The notes below the pieces were generated by a model that saw only the letters and a list, made by a program, of their open reading frames with translations, ran no database searches and was not told where the DNA came from. A stretch of DNA of 64,000 nucleotides, from assembly GCA_016222825.1 (NCBI GenBank), contig JACRQF010000020.1, positions 62,001 to 126,000 of the forward strand. Direction: 5' to 3'. The stretch comes from Verrucomicrobiota bacterium (lineage in GTDB: Bacteria; Verrucomicrobiota; Verrucomicrobiia; CAIQCK01). Below are positions 44,103 to 53,311 of this stretch, piece by piece (position 1 is the stretch's first letter; each line of letters starts with the position of its first letter). The position numbers were made by a program, and so were the translations under genes.

Positions 44103-44837
44103 ATGCTCATCCTCCCCGCAATTGATTTGAAAGGTGGCAAAGTCGTCCGGCTGCGCCAGGGGCGCGCGGGCGACGTGACCACCTACTCCGACGATCCCGC
44201 AGCCTTCGCGCGACAGTGGGAAGGCGAAGGCGCGAGCTACCTGCACGTTGTGGACCTCGACGCCGCGTTCGAGGGCGAGCCGAAGAACTGGGACGCGCTC
44301 AAGCGCATCCTCGACGCGGTCAAGATTCCCGTCGAACTCGGCGGCGGCTTGCGCACCGAGGAACACATCGCCCGCGCGCTGGAACTCGGCGTCACCCGCG
44401 CCATCGTCGGCACCAAGGCATGTGAATCGCTCGATTTCGTCGCCGGCCTCGTCAAACGCCACGGCGACCGCATCGCCGTCGGCGTGGACGCCAAGGACGG
44501 CTTCGTGGCCGTGCGCGGCTGGGTGGCGGCCTCGACGTTGAAGGCGGTGGATTTCGCCCGGCAGGTTTCCGCCGCCGGCGTGAAGACCATTATCTATACG
44601 GACATTGCCAAGGACGGCATGCTCCAAGGCCCGAACTTCGCCGCGATGGCTGAGATGGCCGACGCGCTCGCCGCCACACCGACCGGTGTCATCGCCAGCG
44701 GCGGCATTTCGTGCGCCGCCGACGTTCACAAGCTGCGCGCGCTCGGCAAGTCCAACCTCGTCGGCGTCATCATCGGCAAGGCGCTTTACGACGGCCGGCT
44801 CACCCTGAGCGAGGTGCTGACGCCAGCGGCGAAATGA
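44103..44837 (+). CDS. hisA: Phosphoribosylformimino-5-aminoimidazole carboxamide ribotide isomerase
   Basis: HisA catalyses the Amadori isomerisation of ProFAR in histidine synthesis. The 244-residue beta/alpha barrel has the catalytic Asp residues in LPAIDLKGGKVVRL (Asp8) and VGVDAKDGFVAVRGW. Phosphate-binding loops are VELGGGLRTEEHI and GVIASGGISC. YTDIAKDGMLQGPN is a HisA/HisF hallmark. It follows hisH and precedes the ErpA-like gene by 42 bp. The order hisH-hisA without hisB or hisF beside it suggests the pathway genes are dispersed. Confidence 0.96.
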   Translation: MLILPAIDLKGGKVVRLRQGRAGDVTTYSDDPAAFARQWEGEGASYLHVVDLDAAFEGEPKNWDALKRILDAVKIPVELGGGLRTEEHIARALELGVTRAIVGTKACESLDFVAGLVKRHGDRIAVGVDAKDGFVAVRGWVAASTLKAVDFARQVSAAGVKTIIYTDIAKDGMLQGPNFAAMAEMADALAATPTGVIASGGISCAADVHKLRALGKSNLVGVIIGKALYDGRLTLSEVLTPAAK

Positions 44838-44879
44838 TATTTGCGCAACCAAACCCGTCACACTAGGTTCGGCCACTTT

Positions 44880-45284
44880 ATGGAAACGACATCTGAAAAC
44901 GCGATCACGCTGACGGAAAAAGCCGCGGCGAAATTAAAGCTTGTGCGGGACGGCAGGGAAGAGACGAAGGGCAAGCCGTTGCGCATTTACGTCGAGGGCG
45001 GCGGCTGTTGCGGGATGCAATACGGCATGGCTTTCGACGAGAAACAGGCCGACGACGCGGTCGTGAACGCGCACGGCGTCGAGATTGTCATGGACGGCAT
45101 GAGCGTTGACTACCTGCGCGGCTCGACGGTGGACTTCGACGACAGCTTGCAGGGCGCGGGCTTTAAGATTATAAACCCGAACGCCAGTTGCGGTGGCGGT
45201 TGCGGCTCGGGCGATAAAAGCCAGGGTTGCGGCAGCGGCTCTGACAGTGAAGGCCAGAGCGGCGGTTGCGGTTGCGGCCACTGA
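44880..45284 (+). CDS. ErpA/IscA/HesB-type iron-sulfur protein with Cys/Gly-rich tail
   Basis: 134 residues. The A-type carrier core (about 1-100) starts ITLTEKAAAKLKLVRDGREE and keeps the three Cys positions: GGGCCGMQYGMAFDE and the C-terminal pair in NPNASCGGGCG. A-type proteins receive or hand on Fe-S clusters. Two oddities stand out: Cys-Cys at the first site, and a 30-residue extension after the core rich in Gly, Ser and Cys (CGSGDKSQGCGSGSDSEGQ, SGGCGCGH) that adds four or five Cys and a terminal His. ATG at 44880 matches the family start. Downstream is thiC, itself a 4Fe-4S enzyme. Confidence 0.88.
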   Translation: METTSENAITLTEKAAAKLKLVRDGREETKGKPLRIYVEGGGCCGMQYGMAFDEKQADDAVVNAHGVEIVMDGMSVDYLRGSTVDFDDSLQGAGFKIINPNASCGGGCGSGDKSQGCGSGSDSEGQSGGCGCGH

Positions 45285-45300
45285 GGCAGCGTTCTTTTTG

Positions 45301-45406
45301 CGTTGGGGAGCCGAAGGCCAGTCGCAATGGCCAGGCTGAGAGGCCCGATACGTTCGGGCGACCCACTGAACCTGATCCGGGTAATGCCGGCGAAGGGAAC
45401 TGCGAT
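45301..45406 (+). promoter_or_regulatory. TPP (thiamine pyrophosphate) riboswitch
   Basis: The thi-box is clear: GGGGAGCC at 45305-45312, then CTGAGAGG (45337-45344) binding the pyrimidine ring, GACCCACTGAACCTGATC and GGGTAATGCCGGCGAAGGGA (to about 45399) binding the pyrophosphate arm. A side hairpin, GGCCA and TGGCC (45317-45333), is an optional stem of the family. It lies just upstream of a strong terminator and thiC, so thiamine pyrophosphate should cause premature termination. Only 16 bp separate it from the preceding gene stop, so its promoter must lie inside that gene, or transcription reads through. Confidence 0.95.
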
Positions 45407-45417
45407 GACATTTTGAG

Positions 45418-45450
45418 AAGCCATCCTGGTTCGCCGGGATGGCTTTTTTT
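45418..45450 (+). terminator. Intrinsic terminator with UUCG tetraloop (riboswitch expression platform)
   Basis: AAGCCATCCTGG pairs with CCGGGATGGCTT around a TTCG tetraloop (one T-G wobble), followed by a run of seven T. The UUCG loop makes this exceptionally stable. Position directly after the TPP aptamer marks it as the switchable terminator. Confidence 0.93.
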
Positions 45451-45512
45451 GTAGCGCCGGCATCTTGCCGGCGAGTGTGACGGAAAGAACGCCGGCAGGA
45501 TGCCGGCGCTAC
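45451..45512. repeat. REP-like long inverted repeat between terminator and thiC
   Basis: The left arm 45451-45473 (GTAGCGCCGGCATCTTGCC plus GGCG) and the right arm 45490-45512 are reverse complements with one mismatch over 23 bp, around a 16-base loop. Each arm itself contains GCCGGC-type inner dyads. It begins at the last T of the terminator and ends 10 bp before the thiC ATG, so it would form the 5' end of any read-through leader and could hide the ribosome site. It looks like a mobile extragenic palindrome. Confidence 0.9.
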
Positions 45513-45522
45513 AGGCAACATC

Positions 45523-47337
<1,815 letters not shown>

Positions 47338-47516
47338 CCGTCCGAAGCAGCTTCGTTGCGCTTCCAGGACTTCCTTCAACGGTGTCGCGCGCCGCTGAAT
47401 TCCGCCTCCACCTTTGTCGAACCAGCCGCCCGAAGAACCTTGGCGTCGCCGGCTCATTGTGCCTCATCGGAACTGACTTCTGTTCCGCCCCCGCCATTGA
47501 ACCGCTGCGCCCCCGA

Positions 47517-47789
47517 CTGACAATCCCCATCTTCCCGGAAGAACGCCCCAACTTTCCAGAAGAACCGCGCAACTTTATTAGAGAATGCTCCAACTTGTGT
47601 GAAGAACCCTCCAACTTAATGGGAGAACCTTCCAACTTACTTGAAGAACCCTCCAACTTACTTGAAGAACGGCGCAACTTTATTAAAGAACCTTCCAACT
47701 GTTGTGAAGAACGTCCCAACTTTATGTAAGAAGCACCCATCTTTATGGCAGAATATCCAAACACTATTCAAGAACCTGCAATCCTGTAA
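47517..47789. repeat. Tandem array of 13 units, exact 21-bp period, upstream of a winged-helix gene (field B)
   Basis: Thirteen units, each exactly 21 bp, start at 47517, 47538, 47559, 47580 and so on to 47769. The conserved core is GAAGAACC, two or three variable bases, CCAACTT, then four variable bases that are often TACT or TATT. Central units 4-6 are nearly identical; outer ones decay gradually, and 12 still shows CAAGAACCTG. The array is AT-richer than its surroundings. Both strands are open in repeats of seven codons (plus: EEPSNLL; another plus frame: KNLPTVV; minus: KLEGSSS), but the plus frames are cut by stops (47617, 47727). It ends 58 bp before the regulator ATG. The preceding 47338-47516 shows nothing else. 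Confidence 0.95.
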
Positions 47790-47847
47790 AACAGTTGTCA
47801 GAACCGCCAAAACATGCTGTAATCCTGTTGAAAACAAGGAAAACTCT

Positions 47848-48168
47848 ATGACTACGACCGCCGCAACCACACAGATGCCCGTCATCCCGCTGGCCCGCCT
47901 CGTGAACGCCGTTTCGGACATGACGCGGTGGCGCATCCTCGACGAACTCCTCAAGGGCGAGGCCCTGCCGGTGTCCGAACTCTCCAAACGCCTCCATGTT
48001 CCGGCCACCAACATCGCCAAGCACAGCGCCAAACTCATGCAGCTTGGGATGCTCCGGCGCGGCTACGGCGACCTCTACAGCATCCCCGCCTGCTACCTCG
48101 TCCCCGGCCAGCGCGCCCTCGACTTCGGCGCTGTCCTGCTGCGGCTGGACAGGCTCGACGCGAAGTGA
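47848..48168 (+). CDS. Small ArsR-like winged-helix transcriptional regulator
   Basis: 106 residues. The DNA-binding fold starts LARLVNAVSDMTRWRILDEL; helix 2/recognition helix is LPVSELSKRLHVPATNIAKH, followed by SAKLMQLGMLRRGYGDLYSI and a C-terminal strand (PGQRALDFGAVLLRL). VSDxTRWRIL and the K-H spacing fit ArsR-type regulators, but no metal-binding Cys is present. ATG at 47848 has AAGGA seven bases upstream. The same frame is open back to 47620 through the repeats (TTG at 47641), which would prefix 69 repeat-coded residues; this is judged unlikely. The repeat array occupies the likely promoter, so autoregulation is a natural hypothesis. Confidence 0.85.
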   Translation: MTTTAATTQMPVIPLARLVNAVSDMTRWRILDELLKGEALPVSELSKRLHVPATNIAKHSAKLMQLGMLRRGYGDLYSIPACYLVPGQRALDFGAVLLRLDRLDAK

Positions 48169-48276
48169 GGCCAGACTTCGGAATCAGTTGTTGCTCTTCA
48201 ACGAGCCCCGAGGAACCTGTCGAGAACAAGGAGTTGAGCCGATGAATCATCTGGTGAGGAAGGCGAAGGAATGACT

Positions 48277-48663
48277 TCAGCGTTCTGCGGTCGTCTTTGT
48301 TATTGGAAGCCGCTCAAGTTGGAACATTCCGAGAACGCCGACGACTTCCAGTTTCTCCCACGGCATTTTGATTGGATTGATCTCGCCTTCGAACTCGATG
48401 ATCAGTTTTTCATCATTCGTCGCCTGCAATTGTTTCTCCTGTTTATAGAAGAAGTGCACTTGGCCCGACGTCATGATGACGCGATACGAGTCTCCCGATT
48501 CATAGTCCCGCACAACCCAGCTTCTGCGGTCGAGTTCACCGCGCACGTGAACTCGCTTGCTTGGGATTTGGCACAGCAATATCCCAACGATCCATAGAAG
48601 AACAAACAATGCGAAGGGCGTCAAGACTCCCCATTTGATTGCCGAACTCAGTTTGCATTGCAT
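48277..48663 (-). CDS. Small single-pass membrane protein of unknown function
   Basis: 128 residues. One membrane helix (about 12-32, VLTPFALFVLLWIVGILLC) is followed by a beta-rich domain: RVHVRGELDRRSWVVRDYES, YRVIMTSGQVHFFYKQEKQ and EKLIIEFEGEINPI. Not recognised. GC is around 50%, well below the core genes, and the neighbours are a gene remnant and a HEAT-like membrane protein, so it is part of an accessory stretch. ATG at 48663 was chosen because it sits just before the helix; the frame continues upstream by 17 codons. Confidence 0.5.
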   Translation of the reverse strand: MQCKLSSAIKWGVLTPFALFVLLWIVGILLCQIPSKRVHVRGELDRRSWVVRDYESGDSYRVIMTSGQVHFFYKQEKQLQATNDEKLIIEFEGEINPIKMPWEKLEVVGVLGMFQLERLPITKTTAER

Positions 48664-48735
48664 AGAGAATCTCGGCAGCAGTTTGACGCGGTGGCGATTG
48701 CACCACAACATCAAACTCTTGGCGATTACTGCGTG

Positions 48736-48820
48736 CTACCGAAGCCATCGGCGAAACCATTCCACCGCCGCTTTGCGCGCGGCTGGCGGAAAGTCGTGGT
48801 CGCCGGGCAGCCACCAACGA
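48736..48820 (-). pseudogene. C-terminal fragment of an alpha/beta hydrolase (copy of the end of the gene at 53312-55075)
   Basis: The minus strand encodes WWLPGDHDFPPAARKAAVEW then FRRWLR and a TAG stop. This is the same C-terminus as the full hydrolase gene at 53312 (WWVPGDHDFPPAARKAAVEW, FRRWLR, TAG). DNA identity is high over about 85 bp including the stop. The fragment is cut off exactly where the HEAT-repeat membrane gene ends. It is therefore a leftover of a lost paralogue or a copied end. Confidence 0.85.
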
Positions 48821-48824
48821 GTGC

Positions 48825-49796
48825 TTAATTGCCCCGCTTTTGTCCCTGCCGAAGTTGGTAGGCGACGAGTTCTCGAACACGTTCGTCGGGATCATTAACG
48901 AGGCTTGCGATTGTTTCCGCGGGCGTATGGGGATTGGCCACAACATCCCGTCGCACATGCCAGACAGGATCGTTGGCTAACTTGGCTAACATTTCGACTG
49001 GAGTGCTGCGGTTTCGGGCGATGTTGGAACGCGTGTATTCGTCGCCGGTTTCCGCCAGCTTCTTGAGAATGTCCACGGACGTCTTCGGACTGCTGGCAAG
49101 CGCCCAGTCCGTCAGTTGGCTGCGCTTGCCAGAGGCATCGTGAATCACGGAGTCCGGCGTCTTTGGATTGGAAAGAACCGCGTGCCTCACGTATTCGTCC
49201 GGGCTGCTTGAGAGATTGGACAGCGTCGCTGCTGAAACACTTGGGTGCATCGCTATCAGCCGCATGACGGCCAGCCCTTTTGTGTTTCCACCCATCACCG
49301 GCCAAAGTGAACCCATTCGATGGTGGAGCTCCGGATTCGGGATCCGCGCCACCCGGTCAAGAATCTCCGCCGACGCCTTGGGGTTTTGCGCGAGAGCGCC
49401 AAGAGCAAACTTGTTCTTCCTGAACATTGAATGCGCTAGAAACTCGTCAAGCTCCGCCCCATTCATCTTTTGCACGTTGTTCACCACAATGGTCAAAGCA
49501 ATCCCATCGGCGGCATAACACAATCCGCAAACAGCCAAACCCAGGGCGGTCACGGCGCGCAGCTTCTTTGCGATTGATTGCTCTCGGAATTTGTCCCGGA
49601 ACAATTCGAGAAGGTCAGGAACGCAGGAACCAAAAATGAAGAACGGAATGGAGAAGATTGCGGCAGAGAAGGGAATGAAGATGATTCCAATGGCAGCCGT
49701 GGAGGACGTTGACCTGGCTATGGCCATCCCCATGGCCGCCGCGGCTAATGCAAACCCCAGCCCTGCCCACAAAAAAGCACTCTTCCAGCGAGACAT
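48825..49796 (-). CDS. Membrane protein with C-terminal HEAT-like repeats
   Basis: 323 residues. Three membrane segments lie in the first 110 residues (SAFLWAGLGFALAAAAMGMA; IGIIFIPFSAAIFSIPFFIF; AVTALGLAVCGLCYAADGIA). From about 130 come alpha-helical repeats of roughly 24 residues of the leucine-rich-variant/HEAT kind: NPKASAEILDRVARI, HPSVSAATLSNLSSSPDEYV, NPKTPDSVIHDAS, NRSTPVEMLAKLANDPVWHV, NPHTPAETIASLVNDPDERV. Such repeats bind proteins; the partner is unknown. ATG at 49796 has GAGG six bases upstream. A second start at 49913 with a closer AGAGG would add a Pro-rich 39-residue N-terminus. GC is below the window average. Confidence 0.75.
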   Translation of the reverse strand: MSRWKSAFLWAGLGFALAAAAMGMAIARSTSSTAAIGIIFIPFSAAIFSIPFFIFGSCVPDLLELFRDKFREQSIAKKLRAVTALGLAVCGLCYAADGIALTIVVNNVQKMNGAELDEFLAHSMFRKNKFALGALAQNPKASAEILDRVARIPNPELHHRMGSLWPVMGGNTKGLAVMRLIAMHPSVSAATLSNLSSSPDEYVRHAVLSNPKTPDSVIHDASGKRSQLTDWALASSPKTSVDILKKLAETGDEYTRSNIARNRSTPVEMLAKLANDPVWHVRRDVVANPHTPAETIASLVNDPDERVRELVAYQLRQGQKRGN

Positions 49797-49931
49797 AGGT
49801 TTCCTCAGTGGTTTCGCCGGCAGTGTAGCAAGCGGCGGTTGCGGCACAACGGCAAAGTCGCGGCGAATGCCGTTCGGGGCCTCCGTGCAGGTTCCATTCG
49901 CCTGGCAGGTCATTTTCCTCTATACTTGCCC

Positions 49932-51335
49932 ATGAAGACAAGGAGTGATCACCGGGCGGCGACCGCTCCGGCGCGCAAGGAATCACCATCAAGGGAGATT
50001 CTGACGGCTCAGGGCAAGGGATTGCGTGACAAGTGTCCGCGACGCAGCCATGCCGGGTGGTCGCCGCCGGCCGACCGGCCCGATCCCGTGCGGTTAATCG
50101 AGCAGAGCAATTTGGGAAGGCTGCCCGAACTGATCCCGATCCGTTACGGCCGGATGCTCGTTTCGCCCTTCACGTTCTTCCGCGGAGCGCCGGCCATCAT
50201 GGCGGCGGACTTGTCGCGGACACCGGCCACGGGGGTGCGCGTGCAGGCGTGCGGCGACTGCCACCTCCTGAACTTCGGCGGCTTCGCCACGCCTGAGCGG
50301 CGCCTTGTTTTCGACATCAATGATTTTGACGAGACGCTCGTCGCGCCTTGGGAATGGGACGTGAAACGGCTGGCCGCCAGTTTCGTGGTGGCGGCCGGCG
50401 TCAATCGTTTCCGCGCGTCCGAGGCGCGGGCCGCCGCGTCCACCTGCGTCCGCGCGTATCGCCGGAGAACGGCGGAGTTCGCCGCGATGCGCACGCTCGA
50501 TATGTGGTATTCGCGGATTGATGCGGAGGCCGTCGAGGCCGTGATCAAGGAGGCCGATGACCGGATGCGGTTGCGCAAGCGGATCAGGAAAAACGCCCGG
50601 CAGGGCGCCGCGGGAAAAGGGTTTCCCAAGCTCACGCGCGGACCGGGAGGCAGGCTGGTGATTTGCGACAATCCTCCGCTCCTTTTCCACCGTCCCGGCG
50701 ACAAAGGCCGGGAGTTCGAGGCGCAACTGGCGCAGGCGCTGGCCGGGTATCGCGAGAGCCTGGCCTTCGAGCGCCGCCAACTCCTCGACCGGTATCGGTT
50801 GATGGACGCCGCGACGAAGGTGGTCGGCGTCGGGAGTGTCGGGACGTTTTGCGCCGTGGCGCTGTTGATGGCCGGTCCCGGCGACCCGCTCTTTTTGCAG
50901 GTGAAGGAGGCGCGCGCGTCGGTGCTGGAGCCGTATGCGGGGGAGAGTCCTTTCGCCAGCCGCGGCGAGCGCATCGTTTCCGGCCAGCGGCTCATGCAGT
51001 CCGCGAGCGACATTTTCCTTGGATGGACGACGGGCGCCGCCGGGCGGCACTTCTATGTCCGCCAGTTGCGCGACATGAAGCTCAAACCGCAGGTGGAGGT
51101 GTTCTCGCCGGCAATGCTGGCCTGTTACGCGGAACTTTGCGGCTGGGCGCTGGCCCGCGCCCATGCGCGGAGCGGCCAGGCGGCGCTGATCAGCGGTTAT
51201 CTCGGGAAGAGCGACCGCTTCGAGGAAGCCGTGGCGGATTTCGCGGTCGCTTATGCCGAGCAGAACGAACGCGACTACCGTGCGCTCGGCGAGGCTGCGC
51301 GGAGCGGCCGGATAAAGGTCATTCGGGACGCATAG
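49932..51335 (+). CDS. DUF2252 family protein
   Basis: 467 residues. The family signature is clear: IPIRYGRMLVSPFTFFRGAP, VQACGDCHLLNFGGFATPER, FDINDFDETLVAPWEWDVKR, then the C-terminal RHFYVRQLRDMKLKPQVEVF and CGWALARAHARSG. The fold is related to aminoglycoside-phosphotransferase-like kinases (HxDxxxxN-like elements), but no activity is established. ATG at 49932 is the first start after the divergent HEAT-protein gene. A bestrophin-like membrane gene follows after 21 bp, so the two are probably co-transcribed. Confidence 0.9.
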   Translation: MKTRSDHRAATAPARKESPSREILTAQGKGLRDKCPRRSHAGWSPPADRPDPVRLIEQSNLGRLPELIPIRYGRMLVSPFTFFRGAPAIMAADLSRTPATGVRVQACGDCHLLNFGGFATPERRLVFDINDFDETLVAPWEWDVKRLAASFVVAAGVNRFRASEARAAASTCVRAYRRRTAEFAAMRTLDMWYSRIDAEAVEAVIKEADDRMRLRKRIRKNARQGAAGKGFPKLTRGPGGRLVICDNPPLLFHRPGDKGREFEAQLAQALAGYRESLAFERRQLLDRYRLMDAATKVVGVGSVGTFCAVALLMAGPGDPLFLQVKEARASVLEPYAGESPFASRGERIVSGQRLMQSASDIFLGWTTGAAGRHFYVRQLRDMKLKPQVEVFSPAMLACYAELCGWALARAHARSGQAALISGYLGKSDRFEEAVADFAVAYAEQNERDYRALGEAARSGRIKVIRDA

Positions 51336-51356
51336 CAGTTCTAAATCACGACAAGG

Positions 51357-52154
51357 ATGATGCCGATGCAAAACACTCAGTTACTTGATGCGATTCCCAT
51401 CTGGGGGATGTTCCCCATGATCTTGTTGCTCGTGCTTGTGTCAGTGGAGTGCGGGTTCCGCATCGGGAGATGGAGAAGCCAGAAGGGCGCGGACGTCAAA
51501 GACGCATCCACCGGTTCGATGGTGGGCGCCGTCCTCGGCCTGCTCGCTTTCATGCTGGCGTTCACTTTTGGCATGGTGTCGGCGCGCTACGACGCCCGAC
51601 GGCAGGCGGTTCGCGAAGAGGCCAGCGCGGTGCAGACCGCCTTCCTGCGCGCGGGGTTTGTCCCGGAGCCGAGGCGCGCGGAAATCCGGACGCTCCTGTG
51701 CGAATACGTCGAGGCGCGGCTGGCAGCAGTCCGGCAGCCAGACATCGAGCCGGTTCTTGTCAGGTCGCGGGAAATCCACGACCGACTCTGGGCGGCGGCC
51801 GCCGCCGAGGCGGAAAAGAACCCCGGCTCGGTCGCGGCCGGCCTCTTCGTCCAGAGCCTTAACGAACTGATCGAGCTTCACACCAAGCGGGTGCAGGCCG
51901 CGTTGCGAGGCCGCATTCCGCCGGTCATCACTTACGTCCTCTACTTGCTGACGGTTCTTGGCATGTCCTCCATGGGCTATCTGGCGGGTCTCGCCGGCAA
52001 GCGCACCCACTTCATTTCCGGAACGCTGGCCGTCGCCTTTTCGTCGGTCATGTTCTTGATTGTTGATCTCGACCGTCCGCGGGAAGGGCTTCTCCAAGTT
52101 AGCCAGCAGGTCATGATTGATCTGCAGAACACACTGGCCACTCCGCGTCCCTGA
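51357..52154 (+). CDS. Bestrophin-like/DUF4239-type membrane protein
   Basis: 265 residues. Membrane helices are at about 13-32 (IPIWGMFPMILLLVLVSVEC), 54-75 (SMVGAVLGLLAFMLAFTFGM), 190-210 (ITYVLYLLTVLGMSSMGYLA) and 218-236 (FISGTLAVAFSSVMFLIVDL). FTFGMVSARYDARRQAVREE and SVMFLIVDLDRPREGLLQVS are typical of the DUF4239 'bestrophin-like' family of putative channels of unknown ion. The central part is a soluble helical domain. Several ATG codons lie close together (51357, 51360, 51366); AAGG precedes the first by very few bases, so the third may be the real start. It follows the DUF2252 gene. Confidence 0.8.
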   Translation: MMPMQNTQLLDAIPIWGMFPMILLLVLVSVECGFRIGRWRSQKGADVKDASTGSMVGAVLGLLAFMLAFTFGMVSARYDARRQAVREEASAVQTAFLRAGFVPEPRRAEIRTLLCEYVEARLAAVRQPDIEPVLVRSREIHDRLWAAAAAEAEKNPGSVAAGLFVQSLNELIELHTKRVQAALRGRIPPVITYVLYLLTVLGMSSMGYLAGLAGKRTHFISGTLAVAFSSVMFLIVDLDRPREGLLQVSQQVMIDLQNTLATPRP

Positions 52155-52202
52155 GCCGGGTTGACCGGTCATTCTCGGCCTGGCGTGAACTGAACTGCCA
52201 AC

Positions 52203-53303
52203 CTATTGTCGTTCTTCGCACGGCCGACGGGGCGTCTTGAAGAACCGCTTGAAGACTTCGCGGGTGGCTGGGTCCTTGAGCACGTCGTTGAGCGAACAGA
52301 CCTGCACGCGGTCGCCGCCGCCGTCGAGGATGGCTTGGAGTTCCTGCGCGAGCCGTTCGGGGCCTTTGACGGGGTATAGCTTTGGCTGATTATACACGCC
52401 GACGAGCGCGACGCCTTCTGCGCGGTCAAAGTGCTTTTTCTCCTGCCCGAAGATGACGCGGGCGTAGTCGCGGGTCTTCTGCAGGCTCCAGAGCGGCTCG
52501 AAATACCACGCGGCGGTCTGGCCGCAATAGTCCACATCAAGGCGGTTGCCGTAGAGCGGTTCGGGCAGAAAGACGGGATAGACATGACACTGGACCTTCG
52601 CGCCGGGTCGGATGGAGCGCGCATGGCGGGCAAGGGTGTTGTTGAACTCCACCAGCGTCTCCAGCGAGAACTGCTCCTGCGCCGCGTCGCGAGCGAGTGC
52701 CGACCGCTGCCTCTGCCACGTTTCAAACGCCGCTATCGAGCGCGCGCACCGGCAACAGCGGTAGTTGCGGTAACCGAAGTAGTCGAACGCCACGCCTTTG
52801 ATGCCCGGCACCGCGAGGATGTTGCGGATCTGCTCCTTGAAAAACTCCACCACCTCCGGCGCGTGGAAACAAAGCATCGGCGCAGTGAGAACCTCCAGCG
52901 GTTGGACCGGCTCGCCGCCATACTGGTAGCGCGATTTGCCCTTGCTCTTGTCCGCCTCGATACGCGAGAGAGCGGCGTCTTCTTCCTTGTTCATCTCCTG
53001 CAACGGCGGCGCGATGCCGGGCCGGCGTTTCTTCCAATCCTTCACGTCGCTCAGATGAACGCAGGAGTAGATGCCGATGCCGTGTTGCGCGCCGACCTCG
53101 ACGAGCCGGCGCAGATAGTTCGTGTCCTGGTTCCACACGATGATTTCGTTGAAGCCGACTTCCGCCGCCTGCGGAACGATCTCCTCCGGTTTCCCGCCTC
53201 CCCAGCCGGTCAACTGCACAAAGCCGCTCTCTGCCTGCGCGGTCGCCAGAGCCAACAAGGCGACACCAAGACAACCGACCCATTCTCTTCGTGCGATGCG
53301 CAT
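52203..53303 (-). CDS. Secreted TIM-barrel-like protein, possible glycosidase
   Basis: 366 residues with a signal peptide (CLGVALLALATAQAESG). The mature part reads like a beta/alpha barrel: FVQLTGWGGGKPEEIVPQAA, EVGFNEIIVWNQDTNYLRRL, IGIYSCVHLSDVKDWKKR, LAVPGIKGVAFDYFGYRNYR (a strand ending in Asp), and VQCHVYPVFLPEPLYGNRLD. A CCRC cluster follows FGYRNY. This style resembles glycoside-hydrolase-like proteins (GHL/COG1649-like) of Planctomycetes and Verrucomicrobia, but the family is not certain. It is the last gene of a four-gene minus-strand operon, 8 bp after the hydrolase gene. Confidence 0.7.
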   Translation of the reverse strand: MRIARREWVGCLGVALLALATAQAESGFVQLTGWGGGKPEEIVPQAAEVGFNEIIVWNQDTNYLRRLVEVGAQHGIGIYSCVHLSDVKDWKKRRPGIAPPLQEMNKEEDAALSRIEADKSKGKSRYQYGGEPVQPLEVLTAPMLCFHAPEVVEFFKEQIRNILAVPGIKGVAFDYFGYRNYRCCRCARSIAAFETWQRQRSALARDAAQEQFSLETLVEFNNTLARHARSIRPGAKVQCHVYPVFLPEPLYGNRLDVDYCGQTAAWYFEPLWSLQKTRDYARVIFGQEKKHFDRAEGVALVGVYNQPKLYPVKGPERLAQELQAILDGGGDRVQVCSLNDVLKDPATREVFKRFFKTPRRPCEERQ

Positions 53304-53311
53304 GATTTGTC

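Noticed and set aside
47517..47789. CRISPR array
   Set aside because: Units are 21 bp, contiguous and without spacers; no cas genes are in the window.
47641..47847. N-terminal extension of the winged-helix gene through the repeats (TTG start)
   Set aside because: The ATG at 47848 has a well-placed AAGGA, and the extension is only repeat translation, cut by a stop at 47617.
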